Assembly: GCA_934463165.1 (NCBI GenBank)
Contig: CAKSJG010000010.1
Location: 1 to 64,000 of the forward strand
From: an uncultured Clostridia bacterium
Lineage (GTDB): Bacteria; Bacillota; Clostridia; UMGS1810
Length of the DNA: 64,000 nucleotides
Direction: 5' to 3'
The notes under the pieces are model-generated. The model had not been told where the DNA came from. It made no database searches and worked only from the letters and a program-made list of their open reading frames with translations. A program made the position numbers and the translations under genes. Below, in pieces: positions 28,711 through 37,456 of the stretch (within the stretch, counting starts at the first letter, position 1; each line of letters starts with the position of its first letter).

Positions 28711-29006
28711 AAAATAAAAAAAAGCCGCCTCAAAGTTTTTTCTTTGAGACGGCTATATTTCTATATCCGCGGTACCACTCAAATTGCGTCTTTACAGACA
28801 CCCCTCACAGATTCTAACAAATCCTATGCCTTAACGCGGCATAAACGGGAAACGTCTACTCACCGAAACGGGTTTTCGGGCTTCCGGCTCGGAAGTGATA
28901 AGTCATTGGAAAAACTCGCTGTTGGCTCGCAGCAACCGCCAACTCTCTCTTAAGCTTATTTTACCGACCGTCTTCGTCACAGCCTTTAGAGTTAATATTA
29001 AGTTCG
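28711..29006 (-). promoter_or_regulatory. T-box riboswitch, probable isoleucine specifier (AUC)
   Basis: Minus-strand leader of the acyl-CoA synthetase gene. Visible parts, in order: Stem I beginning GACGAAGACGG, its AGAGAG bulge region and apical loop GTTGGC...GCCAAC; the 3' arm containing CTT-ATC-A-CTTCCGAG; the T-box TGGTACCGCGG (28767-28777); and a terminator, stem GCCGTCTCAAAG/CTTTGAGGCGGC (28724-28753) with a long U run. ATC followed by a purine fits the specifier position; TTC (Phe) four bases later is less likely. Uncharged tRNA would stabilise the antiterminator and switch on the gene. Confidence 0.88.
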
Positions 29007-29012
29007 TATATA

Positions 29013-29041
29013 ATCATATCACAAAGATTATACCTCGTCAA
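29013..29041 (-). promoter_or_regulatory. Promoter of the T-box transcript
   Basis: TTGACG and TATGAT on the minus strand with a 17-base spacer, placing the transcript start just before T-box Stem I. Confidence 0.7.
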
Positions 29042-29081
29042 TGGTAATTTTAGACAAACAGTATTTTTTACATTTGGGGCA

Positions 29082-29750
29082 CTATTTGTTTATTTCTGAC
29101 AAATCCTGTTCAAAAAAAATTTTTTCTCTTTTTATCTTTATGTCATGCATCTTAGCTTTACAAAAATCTTCTATTGCCGAAATCAAAAGCTCCGGTTTTA
29201 AATTTGCCTTTCCGCCTGCACAAAGTTCTGCCGAAATACCGTAACTTGTACCGTCATGATAAGAAAGTGATATATTCTTTATAAAATCCTTGATATTTAC
29301 CTCTTTCATACCGCGTTTGGATTTTTTTTCAATAATTACCGACTCTTCGTCAAAAAAGCCTTGTATGCTGAATTCCGTTTCGGATTTAAAAGTAATGTCA
29401 TAAAGTGCGGAAGATATAAGAGAAAAATCAGGTTCTTCCTTTACCCTCACCGCTGCAACAATTCTGATATCCGGCATCAAAACAGAGTTTAATACGTTTG
29501 TCATTTCATCTGTCGGCATCTCGTGTGTCAATTCGATGTCAAGCATTTCGCACTCGCTCGTAACCCCTACCGGACACGGAAGAGCAATGTTTAAAAGAAT
29601 GTGCGGATTAAATCCGTTTGAATATGCAACAGGCATTTTTGCACGCTTGAATGCCCTGTTTATACTCCTCAAAAAATCCAGGTGAGATATATATTTCACA
29701 CCTTCGCCTTTTGTATATGTGAGCCTGTATCTGAATTTATCTGTGTTCAA
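29082..29750 (-). CDS. TIGR03936 family radical-SAM-linked protein (DUF2344)
   Basis: About 222 residues, with the family's N-terminal RYRLTYTKGEGVKYISHLDFLRSINRAFKRA and SNGFNPHILLNIALPCPVG. Its function is unknown. It is almost always encoded next to, or fused with, the TIGR03960 radical-SAM protein, and the coupling is kept here: its start overlaps the upstream gene's end by 14 bp. The TTG start behind GGAGGGG is my choice; an upstream ATG would lie deep inside the preceding gene. In many Clostridia rng and rplU-rpmA follow; here they do not. Confidence 0.88.
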   Translation of the reverse strand: MNTDKFRYRLTYTKGEGVKYISHLDFLRSINRAFKRAKMPVAYSNGFNPHILLNIALPCPVGVTSECEMLDIELTHEMPTDEMTNVLNSVLMPDIRIVAAVRVKEEPDFSLISSALYDITFKSETEFSIQGFFDEESVIIEKKSKRGMKEVNIKDFIKNISLSYHDGTSYGISAELCAGGKANLKPELLISAIEDFCKAKMHDIKIKREKIFFEQDLSEINK

Positions 29751-31578
29751 AGCAAACACCCCCTCCGAATCTTGCCGCACCGCATCCGCTGCATTTTTCG
29801 CGGCAGTTGGGAGTGGTTATCCCTTGTTCGGCTTTTTTCGCCTCAGACAGCATAAATTCTTTTGTAACACCGATGTCTATCATATCCCACGGTAAAATCT
29901 CATCATAAGAACGTGCCCGAGTGTATGTTTCTATTTTTATCCCGGCATCTGCAAAAGCCTCATGCCATTTATCAAGATTAAACTGATCGCTCCATCCGTC
30001 AAACTTAATGCCCTTTTCATGAGCTTTAAGAAGAACCTTGGAAAGACGCCTGTCACCGCGCGCAAAAACACCTTCCAAAACACTGACCGGCGCTTCGTGA
30101 TAATTATATTTTACTCTCTTATCATTCATTGCTTCCTTAAGCGCAAGCTGTTTTATGCGCAGCGTTTCATTATCATCTTGCTTTGCCCACTGAAAAGGTG
30201 TAAACGCCTTGGGCACAAATGATGCAACGGATGTGGTAACCCTGAGACCGGGACTGCGTTTTTCCTTCGGAGTTTCAAGGTACTGTCTGACAACTTTTTT
30301 TGAAAGGTCAGCAATTCCGCATACATCTTCTATTGTTTCAAAAGGCAATCCTATCATGAAATAAAGTTTGATTGAACTGTATCCGCCCTCAAATGCCATT
30401 TTGACAGATGAGAGAAGGTTTTCTTCGGTAATATTCTTATTTATGATATCTCTCATTCGCTGTGTACCTGCTTCGGGAGCAAATGTAAGAGAGCTCTTAC
30501 GCACTTTCTGAACTTTTTCCATAAGCTCCATGGAAAATGAATCAAGCCTCAGAGAGGGAAGCGAAAGCGATATTTTTTCTTTCTCTGTAATATCCAGAAG
30601 CTTGTCCGTAAATTCACGCAGACACGTGTAATCACTTGTTGAAAGAGACGATAAGCTTATCTCGTCGTATCCTGTGGACGCAATAAGTTTTTCGGCCGAT
30701 TTTATCAGAGTGTCGGGTTTTTTTTCGCGTACGGGTCTGTATATCATACCTGCCTGACAAAAACGGCAGCCCCTTATGCATCCTCTGAAAACCTCAAGCA
30801 TTATTCTGTCATGAACAATTTCTACGAAAGGAACAATTATTTTTTCGGGATAGTATACGCTGTCAAGATCACGTATTATTCTCTTCTTTACCTTTTTCGG
30901 CGCCTCCGGGCAGTTCGGCGTGATCGATTTTATTCTGTCGCCGTCATATTCCACATCATAGAACGACGGCACATATACTCCCTCTATCTGCGCAATGCTC
31001 TTCAAAAAATCAATCCTTTTGCCGCCGCTTTTTTTCCATTCTTTGTATGCATCCATAACCTCAAGGTTCATTTCCTCGCCCTCGCCGAGAAAATAAAAAT
31101 CGGCAAAGTCGCAAAGAGCCTCGGCACTGTATGCGCACGGGCCTCCCATACAAACGAACGGATCGCCCTCTCCCCTGTCTGCCGACAACAGCGGAACACC
31201 GGCAAGATCAAGCATATTTAAAATATTGGTATAGCACATTTCATATTGAAGAGTGAATCCTATAAAATCAAAGTCACGTATATAATCTCCCGACTCCAAT
31301 GCATAAAGCGGAATGTTGTTTTTCCTCATTTCGGATTCCATATCTATCCACGGTGCAAAAACTCTTTCACACCAGATATCGCTGCGTCCGTTCAGAACCG
31401 AATAAAGTATTTTCATCCCGAGATGAGACATGCCTATTTCATAAGTATCGGCAAAGCAAAAAGCAAAACGTATATCAACCTTTGATGCATCTTTATATAC
31501 ACAGTTAAGCTCACCGCCCGTATACCTTGCAGGCTTTTCGACAAGCGGAAGTATATTTTCTATCTCCTGTTTAATCAT
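29737..31578 (-). CDS. TIGR03960 family B12-binding radical SAM protein
   Basis: A 613-residue protein with an N-terminal cobalamin-binding-like domain (about 30-180) and a radical SAM core holding the [4Fe-4S] motif CIRGCRFCQAG (about 275). A C-terminal Cys-rich tail carries CREKCSGCGAARFGGGVC, possibly a second cluster or zinc site. Reaction unknown. The start used is the ATG behind AAAGGACGG; 22 codons of weak sequence upstream are excluded. Between spoIVFB (13 bp upstream) and the TIGR03936 gene. Confidence 0.9.
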   Translation of the reverse strand: MIKQEIENILPLVEKPARYTGGELNCVYKDASKVDIRFAFCFADTYEIGMSHLGMKILYSVLNGRSDIWCERVFAPWIDMESEMRKNNIPLYALESGDYIRDFDFIGFTLQYEMCYTNILNMLDLAGVPLLSADRGEGDPFVCMGGPCAYSAEALCDFADFYFLGEGEEMNLEVMDAYKEWKKSGGKRIDFLKSIAQIEGVYVPSFYDVEYDGDRIKSITPNCPEAPKKVKKRIIRDLDSVYYPEKIIVPFVEIVHDRIMLEVFRGCIRGCRFCQAGMIYRPVREKKPDTLIKSAEKLIASTGYDEISLSSLSTSDYTCLREFTDKLLDITEKEKISLSLPSLRLDSFSMELMEKVQKVRKSSLTFAPEAGTQRMRDIINKNITEENLLSSVKMAFEGGYSSIKLYFMIGLPFETIEDVCGIADLSKKVVRQYLETPKEKRSPGLRVTTSVASFVPKAFTPFQWAKQDDNETLRIKQLALKEAMNDKRVKYNYHEAPVSVLEGVFARGDRRLSKVLLKAHEKGIKFDGWSDQFNLDKWHEAFADAGIKIETYTRARSYDEILPWDMIDIGVTKEFMLSEAKKAEQGITTPNCREKCSGCGAARFGGGVCFEHR

Positions 31579-31591
31579 TTGTACCGTCCTT

Positions 31592-32467
31592 TCATTTTCG
31601 GCATTCGGTTTTTTTATTATACAACATTTTTTCCCTTTTTTCAATACAATATTTAAGAGTTGTGTATGCGCCGTATTTTTTTGTCATTACTATTATTTCA
31701 CGCTGACTGAATTCCCCGCAAAACCGCCCGTGCGAAAAAACCGATACCGAAAGTGTATAATACGGACTTATAAGCTCTGCAATTTCAAGCAGCGATTTTG
31801 AGCCGTCTGCCGTAATACGTTTTAATATGCGTCTGCATTTCAGCTTTCCGCACAGAATTTGTTTTATGTCATATGCAAAATAAAGGTGTTCCCTTTTCAG
31901 GGAATAAGCTAAAAAAATCACAGTTGTAATCAGAGAAACATTGAAATAACCCGAATAAAAAACGCTGAAGCTCACACAAAGCAGCAAAATACACGCAGCT
32001 CTCGATATTTTTCGCACAATCTTGCCGGACCGTATGAGACCGAATCTTTTACACAGCCGTATTTTTAATATGTTTGCTCCGTCAAGAGGATAAACAGGCA
32101 AAAGATTTACGAGCCCGATGCAAAAATTTGCCGTGCATGCATAAAACAAAACCTGCGCACAGTCAAAAATCGCAGACATAACCCCGAAAAATAAAAAAGC
32201 TAAAATGCTTGCCGCCGGCCCCGCCGCGTAAACAGCCGTTTGCCTGTCGGAATCCGTGCAATACTCCGTAACAAGATTCATTCCGAAAATCGACACCCTT
32301 ATGTATATCGGACGTACACCTGACACAATGCAAGTAATAAGATGCGCACCTTCATGAAACAGCACAGCCCCGTATGCAATCAGAAGCTCTGCACCGTATC
32401 CGAAAAAGACCGCGAAAAAAACGGCTGCGCAAACAGATTTGCCAAAATATATTTTAATTTTTATCAC
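31592..32467 (-). CDS. spoIVFB: Site-2 intramembrane metalloprotease, SpoIVFB-like
   Basis: A 291-residue polytopic M50 protease. The zinc motif HEGAH (residues about 37-41, in a membrane helix) and the third ligand in NLLPVYPLDGANILKI are present. In sporulation SpoIVFB cleaves pro-sigma-K in the mother-cell membrane. The overlap of its start with the end of a spoIVFA-like gene supports this role over a generic S2P. The C-terminal region (about 200-291) resembles the CBS-like regulatory tail. Confidence 0.87.
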   Translation of the reverse strand: MIKIKIYFGKSVCAAVFFAVFFGYGAELLIAYGAVLFHEGAHLITCIVSGVRPIYIRVSIFGMNLVTEYCTDSDRQTAVYAAGPAASILAFLFFGVMSAIFDCAQVLFYACTANFCIGLVNLLPVYPLDGANILKIRLCKRFGLIRSGKIVRKISRAACILLLCVSFSVFYSGYFNVSLITTVIFLAYSLKREHLYFAYDIKQILCGKLKCRRILKRITADGSKSLLEIAELISPYYTLSVSVFSHGRFCGEFSQREIIVMTKKYGAYTTLKYCIEKREKMLYNKKTECRK

Positions 32468-33321
32468 CTTTTAAGATAATATATCGGATTTACGGCATTT
32501 CCGTTTTGTCTGATTTCAAAATGAAGATGCGGACCCGTTGCTATGCCTGTATGCCCCGCTTTTCCTATAACGGTCGTTTTGTCGGCACTGTCACCCTCAC
32601 TTACCGAAATTTGTGACAAATGAGCATATGATGTGGTATATTCGGCATTATGACGTACAACAACATAATTTCCGGAATATTCATTATTACCCGTTTTTTC
32701 CACAATACCCACTTCAGAACAATAAACATCCGTTCCCTCCGGCACTGCTATATCTATACCTCCGTGAACACTCGATGCATTTTCAGCCGGTCTGCTCCGA
32801 TCACCGAAAGGCGAAGTTATACTGCCTGTGCACGGATAGACAAATTCATAGGCAAATGTCGGAACAACGGGAACCGGCGAAGATGCCGGAATATTTTTTT
32901 TCGACGAAGATTTATCCGCATCTTTTTGAGCCCCGGCCGAATCCGAAGTTTTTTCTTTTGCATATGCCTTGTTTTCGGCGTTACTTTTTCTTCCGTGCAG
33001 ATAACCGAAGCAAAAATCTGACAAGTTCTCTCCTATCTTGCCGATACTTACAAACTTTTTATCCCAAAAATTTTTTGCATCCGATGTAAATGAATTCACT
33101 TCAGATATGCTTGTGGAATCTAAAAGATAACGGCGTACTGCGGTTTTACTGATTATTCCTGCTCTTGTAAATACAAAAACAGCGGTTATACTCAGAACCG
33201 CAGCCGCTGATCTCACCTTTAAAACAGTATGTTTTTTCGGCAGGTTTTTGCTTACGGGGTTTGTATGCGATATATACTTTGACGACGGGTTTTTAAATCT
33301 TTTATATTTCAACCTATGCAC
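32464..33321 (-). CDS. spoIVFA: M23 peptidase-domain protein, SpoIVFA-like
   Basis: A 285-residue protein: a basic cytoplasmic N-terminus, one transmembrane helix (about 36-56), a linker and a C-terminal LytM/M23 domain (about 170-285). The zinc-site residues look intact (HGGIDIAV and GPHLHFEI). SpoIVFA holds SpoIVFB inactive and anchors it in the outer forespore membrane. Its 4-bp overlap with spoIVFB argues for that role. The GTG start sits about 10 bases behind AAAGG; a TTG three codons on is an alternative. A true endopeptidase role is not excluded. Confidence 0.8.
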   Translation of the reverse strand: MHRLKYKRFKNPSSKYISHTNPVSKNLPKKHTVLKVRSAAAVLSITAVFVFTRAGIISKTAVRRYLLDSTSISEVNSFTSDAKNFWDKKFVSIGKIGENLSDFCFGYLHGRKSNAENKAYAKEKTSDSAGAQKDADKSSSKKNIPASSPVPVVPTFAYEFVYPCTGSITSPFGDRSRPAENASSVHGGIDIAVPEGTDVYCSEVGIVEKTGNNEYSGNYVVVRHNAEYTTSYAHLSQISVSEGDSADKTTVIGKAGHTGIATGPHLHFEIRQNGNAVNPIYYLKR

Positions 33322-33386
33322 CTTCTTTATACCTTTATTATTTTATGTGACTGTTTAATTATATTTTTTTTGCACGGATTTTATGC

Positions 33387-34094
33387 CTATTCAAAAAATT
33401 CATACTTCGGTCCTTCATCATCCTTAAGATAAATACTGATATTTCCGTCATCTCTGCAAAGTGCCAGAAATACATCGGACAAATCATTTGCCCCTGCCGC
33501 TTTGGCTTCACTTTTAAGTCTTTCATAACTTACGGATACCCCCTTAAGGTTTGATTTTAGAACCTTTCCGTCCGATATTATCGTGACTGCCGGTTTTGTC
33601 TGATTTGAAACCGCCCCGACATCGGATACCGTTGCGGGCCGCGATGCCTCTTTGGGAATAACCGACACCTTGCCGTTTGCTTCAAGGAAAGCATATGCAA
33701 TATCATCTATATTAAAATACCCCTGATTGCGAAGCTGTGCCGTAAGCTCATTAATGTCAAGCCGCGTTTTTGAAAGATTTTTTCTGTAAATTTTTCCCAT
33801 TTCAACAAGAATAATACTTCTGCCTGTCATGATACGCCTGAATTTTATTGATTTGGAGCTAAGGACGGAAATTGCAAGCCCGAGCACCCCGTAAACCGCC
33901 ATGGCAATGAGCGGATAGTAAAAATTTTTATCTATTGCCGTTGCCGCCTCCGCCGCTATTGAGCCTATGGTTATGCCGTTTATATAATCAAACATATTAA
34001 GTTCGCTCATTTGCTTGTTGCCTATAACTTTTGTTATGATAAACAAAACAATTACAGATACAACAGATGTATATACAATATATAAATAATCCAT
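33387..34094 (-). CDS. DUF421 membrane protein (YetF-like)
   Basis: A 235-residue protein with three N-terminal transmembrane helices, the family motif NKQMSELNMFDYINGITIGSIAAEAAT, and a cytoplasmic alpha/beta tail (about 90-235) with LDINELTAQLRNQGYFNIDDIAYAFLEANG. In spore formers, relatives are found in the spore or germination membrane; here the role is unknown. It is upstream of spoIVFA, 65 bp away, on the same strand. Confidence 0.88.
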   Translation of the reverse strand: MDYLYIVYTSVVSVIVLFIITKVIGNKQMSELNMFDYINGITIGSIAAEAATAIDKNFYYPLIAMAVYGVLGLAISVLSSKSIKFRRIMTGRSIILVEMGKIYRKNLSKTRLDINELTAQLRNQGYFNIDDIAYAFLEANGKVSVIPKEASRPATVSDVGAVSNQTKPAVTIISDGKVLKSNLKGVSVSYERLKSEAKAAGANDLSDVFLALCRDDGNISIYLKDDEGPKYEFFE

Positions 34095-34217
34095 GTAAGC
34101 ACCCTCTCTATAATTTATTTTCGTAATTTGTAGTATGTATTTTTATACAGAATTTATACATTTTTGAAATTAAAGCATAATATTTTAAACATAAAATAAC
34201 AAAAAACGAAAAAAATA

Positions 34218-34246
34218 TTGACATCCGGGTTTAAAAGTAATATAAT
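34218..34246 (+). promoter_or_regulatory. Consensus sigma-A promoter of the aromatic operon
   Basis: Perfect TTGACA and perfect TATAAT with a 17-base spacer. It lies about 40 bp before the leader peptide start codon. Confidence 0.93.
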
Positions 34247-34288
34247 GCTTAACATAAAATAAAATTACAAAAAAGGACACTTAAAACC

Positions 34289-34384
34289 ATGATATCCAAG
34301 ATTGCGTACAACTTCAGCTTTTATTTTGGCTTTGCTTATTACTTTAGCAAGGTCTTTCGTTGTTGCGCCGATATCAAATGTTAA
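34289..34384 (+). CDS. Phe/Tyr-rich leader peptide of the aromatic amino acid operon
   Basis: A 31-codon reading frame with ATG behind AAGGA (11-base spacing). It starts MISKIAYNFSFYFGF and continues AYYFSKVFRCC. Six Phe and four Tyr codons occur between codons 7 and 23, ten aromatic in 17. It lies between a consensus promoter and a terminator that precedes tyrA-aroF. It would sense charged tRNA-Phe and tRNA-Tyr through ribosome stalling; the peptide itself is probably without function. Confidence 0.85.
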   Translation: MISKIAYNFSFYFGFAYYFSKVFRCCADIKC

Positions 34385-34450
34385 GATTGTTTTTGAAATA
34401 TAAGGCTCATCAATGAAAGACCCGGTAATTAAATTACCCGGGTCTTTTTT
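34351..34450 (+). terminator. Transcription attenuator: competing antiterminator and terminator
   Basis: Terminator: AGACCCGGTAAT (34418-34429) pairs with 34433-34445, one bulged G, followed by a U run. Antiterminator: 34351-34362 (GGTCTTTCGTTG, inside the leader peptide codons 21-25) pairs with 34411-34422 (CAATGAAAGACC) over 12 bp including one G-U pair. It takes the first five bases of the terminator stem, so the two cannot coexist. A ribosome stalled on the aromatic codons leaves the antiterminator free; normal translation to the stop would favour termination. Confidence 0.85.
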
Positions 34451-34480
34451 CATACAAAAATAATGAAAGGGGCAATTTCA

Positions 34481-35326
34481 ATGAAAAAGATTGCGGTAAT
34501 CGGATTAGGTCTTATGGGAGCAAGCATAGCCAAAGCATACAAAAAAAACGGCAGCTATACAATCTATGCTTACGATAAAGATCCTTCCGTTTTAAGCTTT
34601 TCGAAAATATCCGAAACAGCTGACGAAACTTTGACAGACGAAAATATCGGCGAATGTGAGACAGTCTTTATAGCGCTTTACCCCAAGGACGCGATAAACT
34701 TTCTTGAGAGTAAAGCTAAACTGATAAATAAAAACGCACTCGTAATCGATACATGCGGAACAAAAAGAAAAGTTTGCGAAAAGGGTTTTGAATCTGCCGA
34801 AAAATACGGCTTTACGTTTGCGGGCGGTCACCCGATGGCGGGAGTTCAGTTTTCGGGAATAAAATATTCACGTGCGGATATGTTTGAGGATGCATCGATG
34901 ATAATTGTCCCTAAGGCATATGATGATATAACTCTTTTTGAAAGAATCAAAAAGGCTCTTGAGCCTCTAAAGCTCAGAAAAATCACAATTACAACTGCCG
35001 AAGAGCATGATAAAATCATCGCATACACTTCACAGCTTGCACATGTTGTATCAAGTGCATATATCAAAAGTCCGACATCAAAAAAACAAAACGGTTTTTG
35101 CGGCGGATCTTTCAGAGATATGACAAGAGTAGCAACACTTAACGCAAATATGTGGACACAGCTCTTCCTTGAAAACAAAGAAAACCTTTCAACTGAAATC
35201 GGAAATATCATAGAAGAGCTTGCAAAATTCAAAAAGGCAATTGATGACGACAACGATGAATATCTCTATTCGCTTCTGTGCGAAGGAAATAAATGTAAAC
35301 AGGAATCAGAAGAAAATAACAAATAA
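34481..35326 (+). CDS. tyrA: Prephenate dehydrogenase
   Basis: A 281-residue NAD(P)-dependent enzyme that converts prephenate to 4-hydroxyphenylpyruvate for tyrosine. N-terminal KKIAVIGLGLMGASIAKAY, AGGHPMAGVQFSG and a helical dimer domain with the prephenate-site Arg region (GGSFRDMTRVA). No ACT domain, so no obvious feedback by tyrosine at this step. The ATG follows AAAGGGG; an earlier ATG six codons upstream would start inside the ribosome site. First structural gene after the attenuator. Confidence 0.94.
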   Translation: MKKIAVIGLGLMGASIAKAYKKNGSYTIYAYDKDPSVLSFSKISETADETLTDENIGECETVFIALYPKDAINFLESKAKLINKNALVIDTCGTKRKVCEKGFESAEKYGFTFAGGHPMAGVQFSGIKYSRADMFEDASMIIVPKAYDDITLFERIKKALEPLKLRKITITTAEEHDKIIAYTSQLAHVVSSAYIKSPTSKKQNGFCGGSFRDMTRVATLNANMWTQLFLENKENLSTEIGNIIEELAKFKKAIDDDNDEYLYSLLCEGNKCKQESEENNK

Positions 35327-35350
35327 ATAAAAAAGAGAGGATATATAAAA

Positions 35351-36361
35351 ATGATTATAGTACTTAAAAACAATTACGACAAAAAACAGCTTGAAAGACT
35401 TACCGACTGGCTTGAAGAAATGCACATTACTCCACAGTTCTCCGAAGGTACAAACCATACTATTTTAGGTCTTGTCGGAGATACGTCCAATCTTGACGAA
35501 GACATGATATGCGCTCTTGACATTGTTGAAAGTGTTAAGAGAATTGCAGAGCCTTACAAAAAAGCAAACAGAAAATTTCACCCCGAAGACACGGTTATTG
35601 AGCTTGAAAACGGTGCAAAAATCGGCGGCGGCAACCTTATGATTATGGCGGGCCCGTGCTCTATCGAATCGGAAGAACAGCTTACCGAAATTGCAAATGC
35701 GGTAAAGAAAAGCGGAGCAAACGTATTACGCGGCGGAGCATTCAAGCCGAGAACATCTCCGTATGCTTTCCAGGGTCTCAGAGAAGAAGGACTTGAGCTT
35801 ATGGTTAAGGTTAAAAAAGCACTTAACATGCCTATTGTTACCGAAATTATGGACTATGATCACCTCCCTTACTTCAAGGATGTTGATATAATCCAAGTAG
35901 GTGCAAGAAACATGCAAAACTTTGAACTGCTGAAACACCTCGGCAGACAGGATAAACCTATTCTCTTAAAAAGAGGACTTGCAAACACTCTTGAAGAATT
36001 ACTTATGAGTGCGGAATATATTATGTCCGAGGGTAACGAAAAAGTTATTCTTTGCGAAAGAGGAATAAGAACATTTGAAACCGCAACAAGAAACACTCTT
36101 GACATTTCGGCGGTTCCGCTCCTCCACTCTATGTCTCATCTTCCGGTTGTTGTAGACCCGAGTCACGCAACAGGCAAATCAAAGCTTGTGCCGTCAATGG
36201 CGCTTGCAAGTGTTGTGGCAGGCTGCGACGGACTCATTATCGAAGTTCACAACAATCCGCAAAAAGCACTTTGCGACGGAGCTCAGTCTCTTACTCCTCA
36301 GCAGTTTGACACATTAGCGAAAAAGATTGACACCGTAAAGGACATTGCATATAAAGACTGA
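35351..36361 (+). CDS. aroF: 3-deoxy-7-phosphoheptulonate synthase (type I-beta DAHP synthase)
   Basis: A 336-residue enzyme joining PEP and erythrose 4-phosphate, the entry to the shikimate pathway. The N-terminal ferredoxin-like regulatory domain (about 1-70) and the barrel with MAGPCSIES, GGAFKPRTSPYAFQG, KRGLANTLEE and VVDPSHATGK match the Thermotoga-type enzyme, in which that domain gives Phe/Tyr feedback inhibition. Control at this gene may therefore be both allosteric and by attenuation. RBS AGAGAGG, 25 bp after tyrA. Confidence 0.96.
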   Translation: MIIVLKNNYDKKQLERLTDWLEEMHITPQFSEGTNHTILGLVGDTSNLDEDMICALDIVESVKRIAEPYKKANRKFHPEDTVIELENGAKIGGGNLMIMAGPCSIESEEQLTEIANAVKKSGANVLRGGAFKPRTSPYAFQGLREEGLELMVKVKKALNMPIVTEIMDYDHLPYFKDVDIIQVGARNMQNFELLKHLGRQDKPILLKRGLANTLEELLMSAEYIMSEGNEKVILCERGIRTFETATRNTLDISAVPLLHSMSHLPVVVDPSHATGKSKLVPSMALASVVAGCDGLIIEVHNNPQKALCDGAQSLTPQQFDTLAKKIDTVKDIAYKD

Positions 36362-36379
36362 TAAGGCGGTGAATTGGCC

Positions 36380-37438
36380 ATGGTTAATATAAAGGTAAAT
36401 ACATCGACTGCTTACGATGTTATAATAGATAAAAATATAATTTCATCCTGCGGCAAATATATCAGAGATGCCGCGAAAAAAGCAAACAGGGTTGCTCTGA
36501 TATCAGACGACAAGGTTTTTCCGATTTACGGAAATGCCGTAAAAAAATCCATTGAAGATTCGGGGCTCGAAGCCGTATGTTTTACATTTGAAAACGGTGA
36601 AAAGTCCAAAAATATTAAGACATACGCCGAAATACTTGAATTTATGGCTGAAAACAGACTTACGAGACAGGATGCGGTAATTGCGCTCGGCGGCGGTGTA
36701 TGCGGCGATATGGCGGGATTTGCGGCAGCAACATACCTGCGCGGAATAAAATATATTCAGATACCAACGACTCTGCTTGCAAGTGTTGATTCTTCAGTCG
36801 GTGGAAAAACCGCGATTGACCTTGAATGCGGCAAGAACCTTGCCGGTGCGTTTCACCAGCCGTCGGCCGTGATATGTGACACAAACACATTCAATACACT
36901 CTCCCCCGACCAGATCGCATGCGGATTTGCAGAAGTTATAAAATACGGAATACTTTATGACAAAAACTTTTTTGGCGGACTTTTGCAAAGAAAATATTCT
37001 TATGAAGAAATTGTTGCAAAATGCGTAAACTTTAAGCGCGAGGTCGTTGAAGCGGACGAAACCGAGCACGGAGGCAGAAAATTTTTGAATCTCGGCCACA
37101 CACTCGGCCACGCGGTTGAAAAACTCAGTGGATATACGCTTACACACGGTGCGGCAGTTGCAGTGGGAACAATAATGATATCAAAAATATCCGAGCATTT
37201 CGGTTTTGCCGAAGAGTCTATGATAAATCTGATATCAGATATCTTCAAAAAATATAACCTCCCGACAGATTTTCATGCATCGGCAGATGAAATAATTAGC
37301 ATAGCTATGAATGATAAAAAGGCTGAATCTAAAGATATCACCCTTGTTATGCCGAGAAAAATCGGAAAATGCACCCTTGAAAAGACAGATTATGAGACTT
37401 TTAAAAAAATGGTTCAATATTGCACCGATAACCGCTAA
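36380..37438 (+). CDS. aroB: 3-dehydroquinate synthase
   Basis: A 352-residue NAD- and metal-dependent enzyme turning DAHP into 3-dehydroquinate. Visible: ENGEKSKN, GGGVCGDMAGFAAATYLRGI, QIPTTLLASVDSSVGGKTAID and metal-ligand segments GHTLGHAVE and HGAAVAVG. The ATG behind GGTGA is preferred to a TTG two codons earlier. Confidence 0.97.
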   Translation: MVNIKVNTSTAYDVIIDKNIISSCGKYIRDAAKKANRVALISDDKVFPIYGNAVKKSIEDSGLEAVCFTFENGEKSKNIKTYAEILEFMAENRLTRQDAVIALGGGVCGDMAGFAAATYLRGIKYIQIPTTLLASVDSSVGGKTAIDLECGKNLAGAFHQPSAVICDTNTFNTLSPDQIACGFAEVIKYGILYDKNFFGGLLQRKYSYEEIVAKCVNFKREVVEADETEHGGRKFLNLGHTLGHAVEKLSGYTLTHGAAVAVGTIMISKISEHFGFAEESMINLISDIFKKYNLPTDFHASADEIISIAMNDKKAESKDITLVMPRKIGKCTLEKTDYETFKKMVQYCTDNR

Positions 37439-37456
37439 ACCGGGAAAGGATTAATC

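Noticed and set aside
34265..34453. Minus-strand open frame of 62 codons in the aromatic operon leader
   Set aside because: It has no ribosome site, starts in the terminator, and its Lys-rich look comes from TTT codons of the opposite-strand leader peptide, which has promoter and ribosome site.
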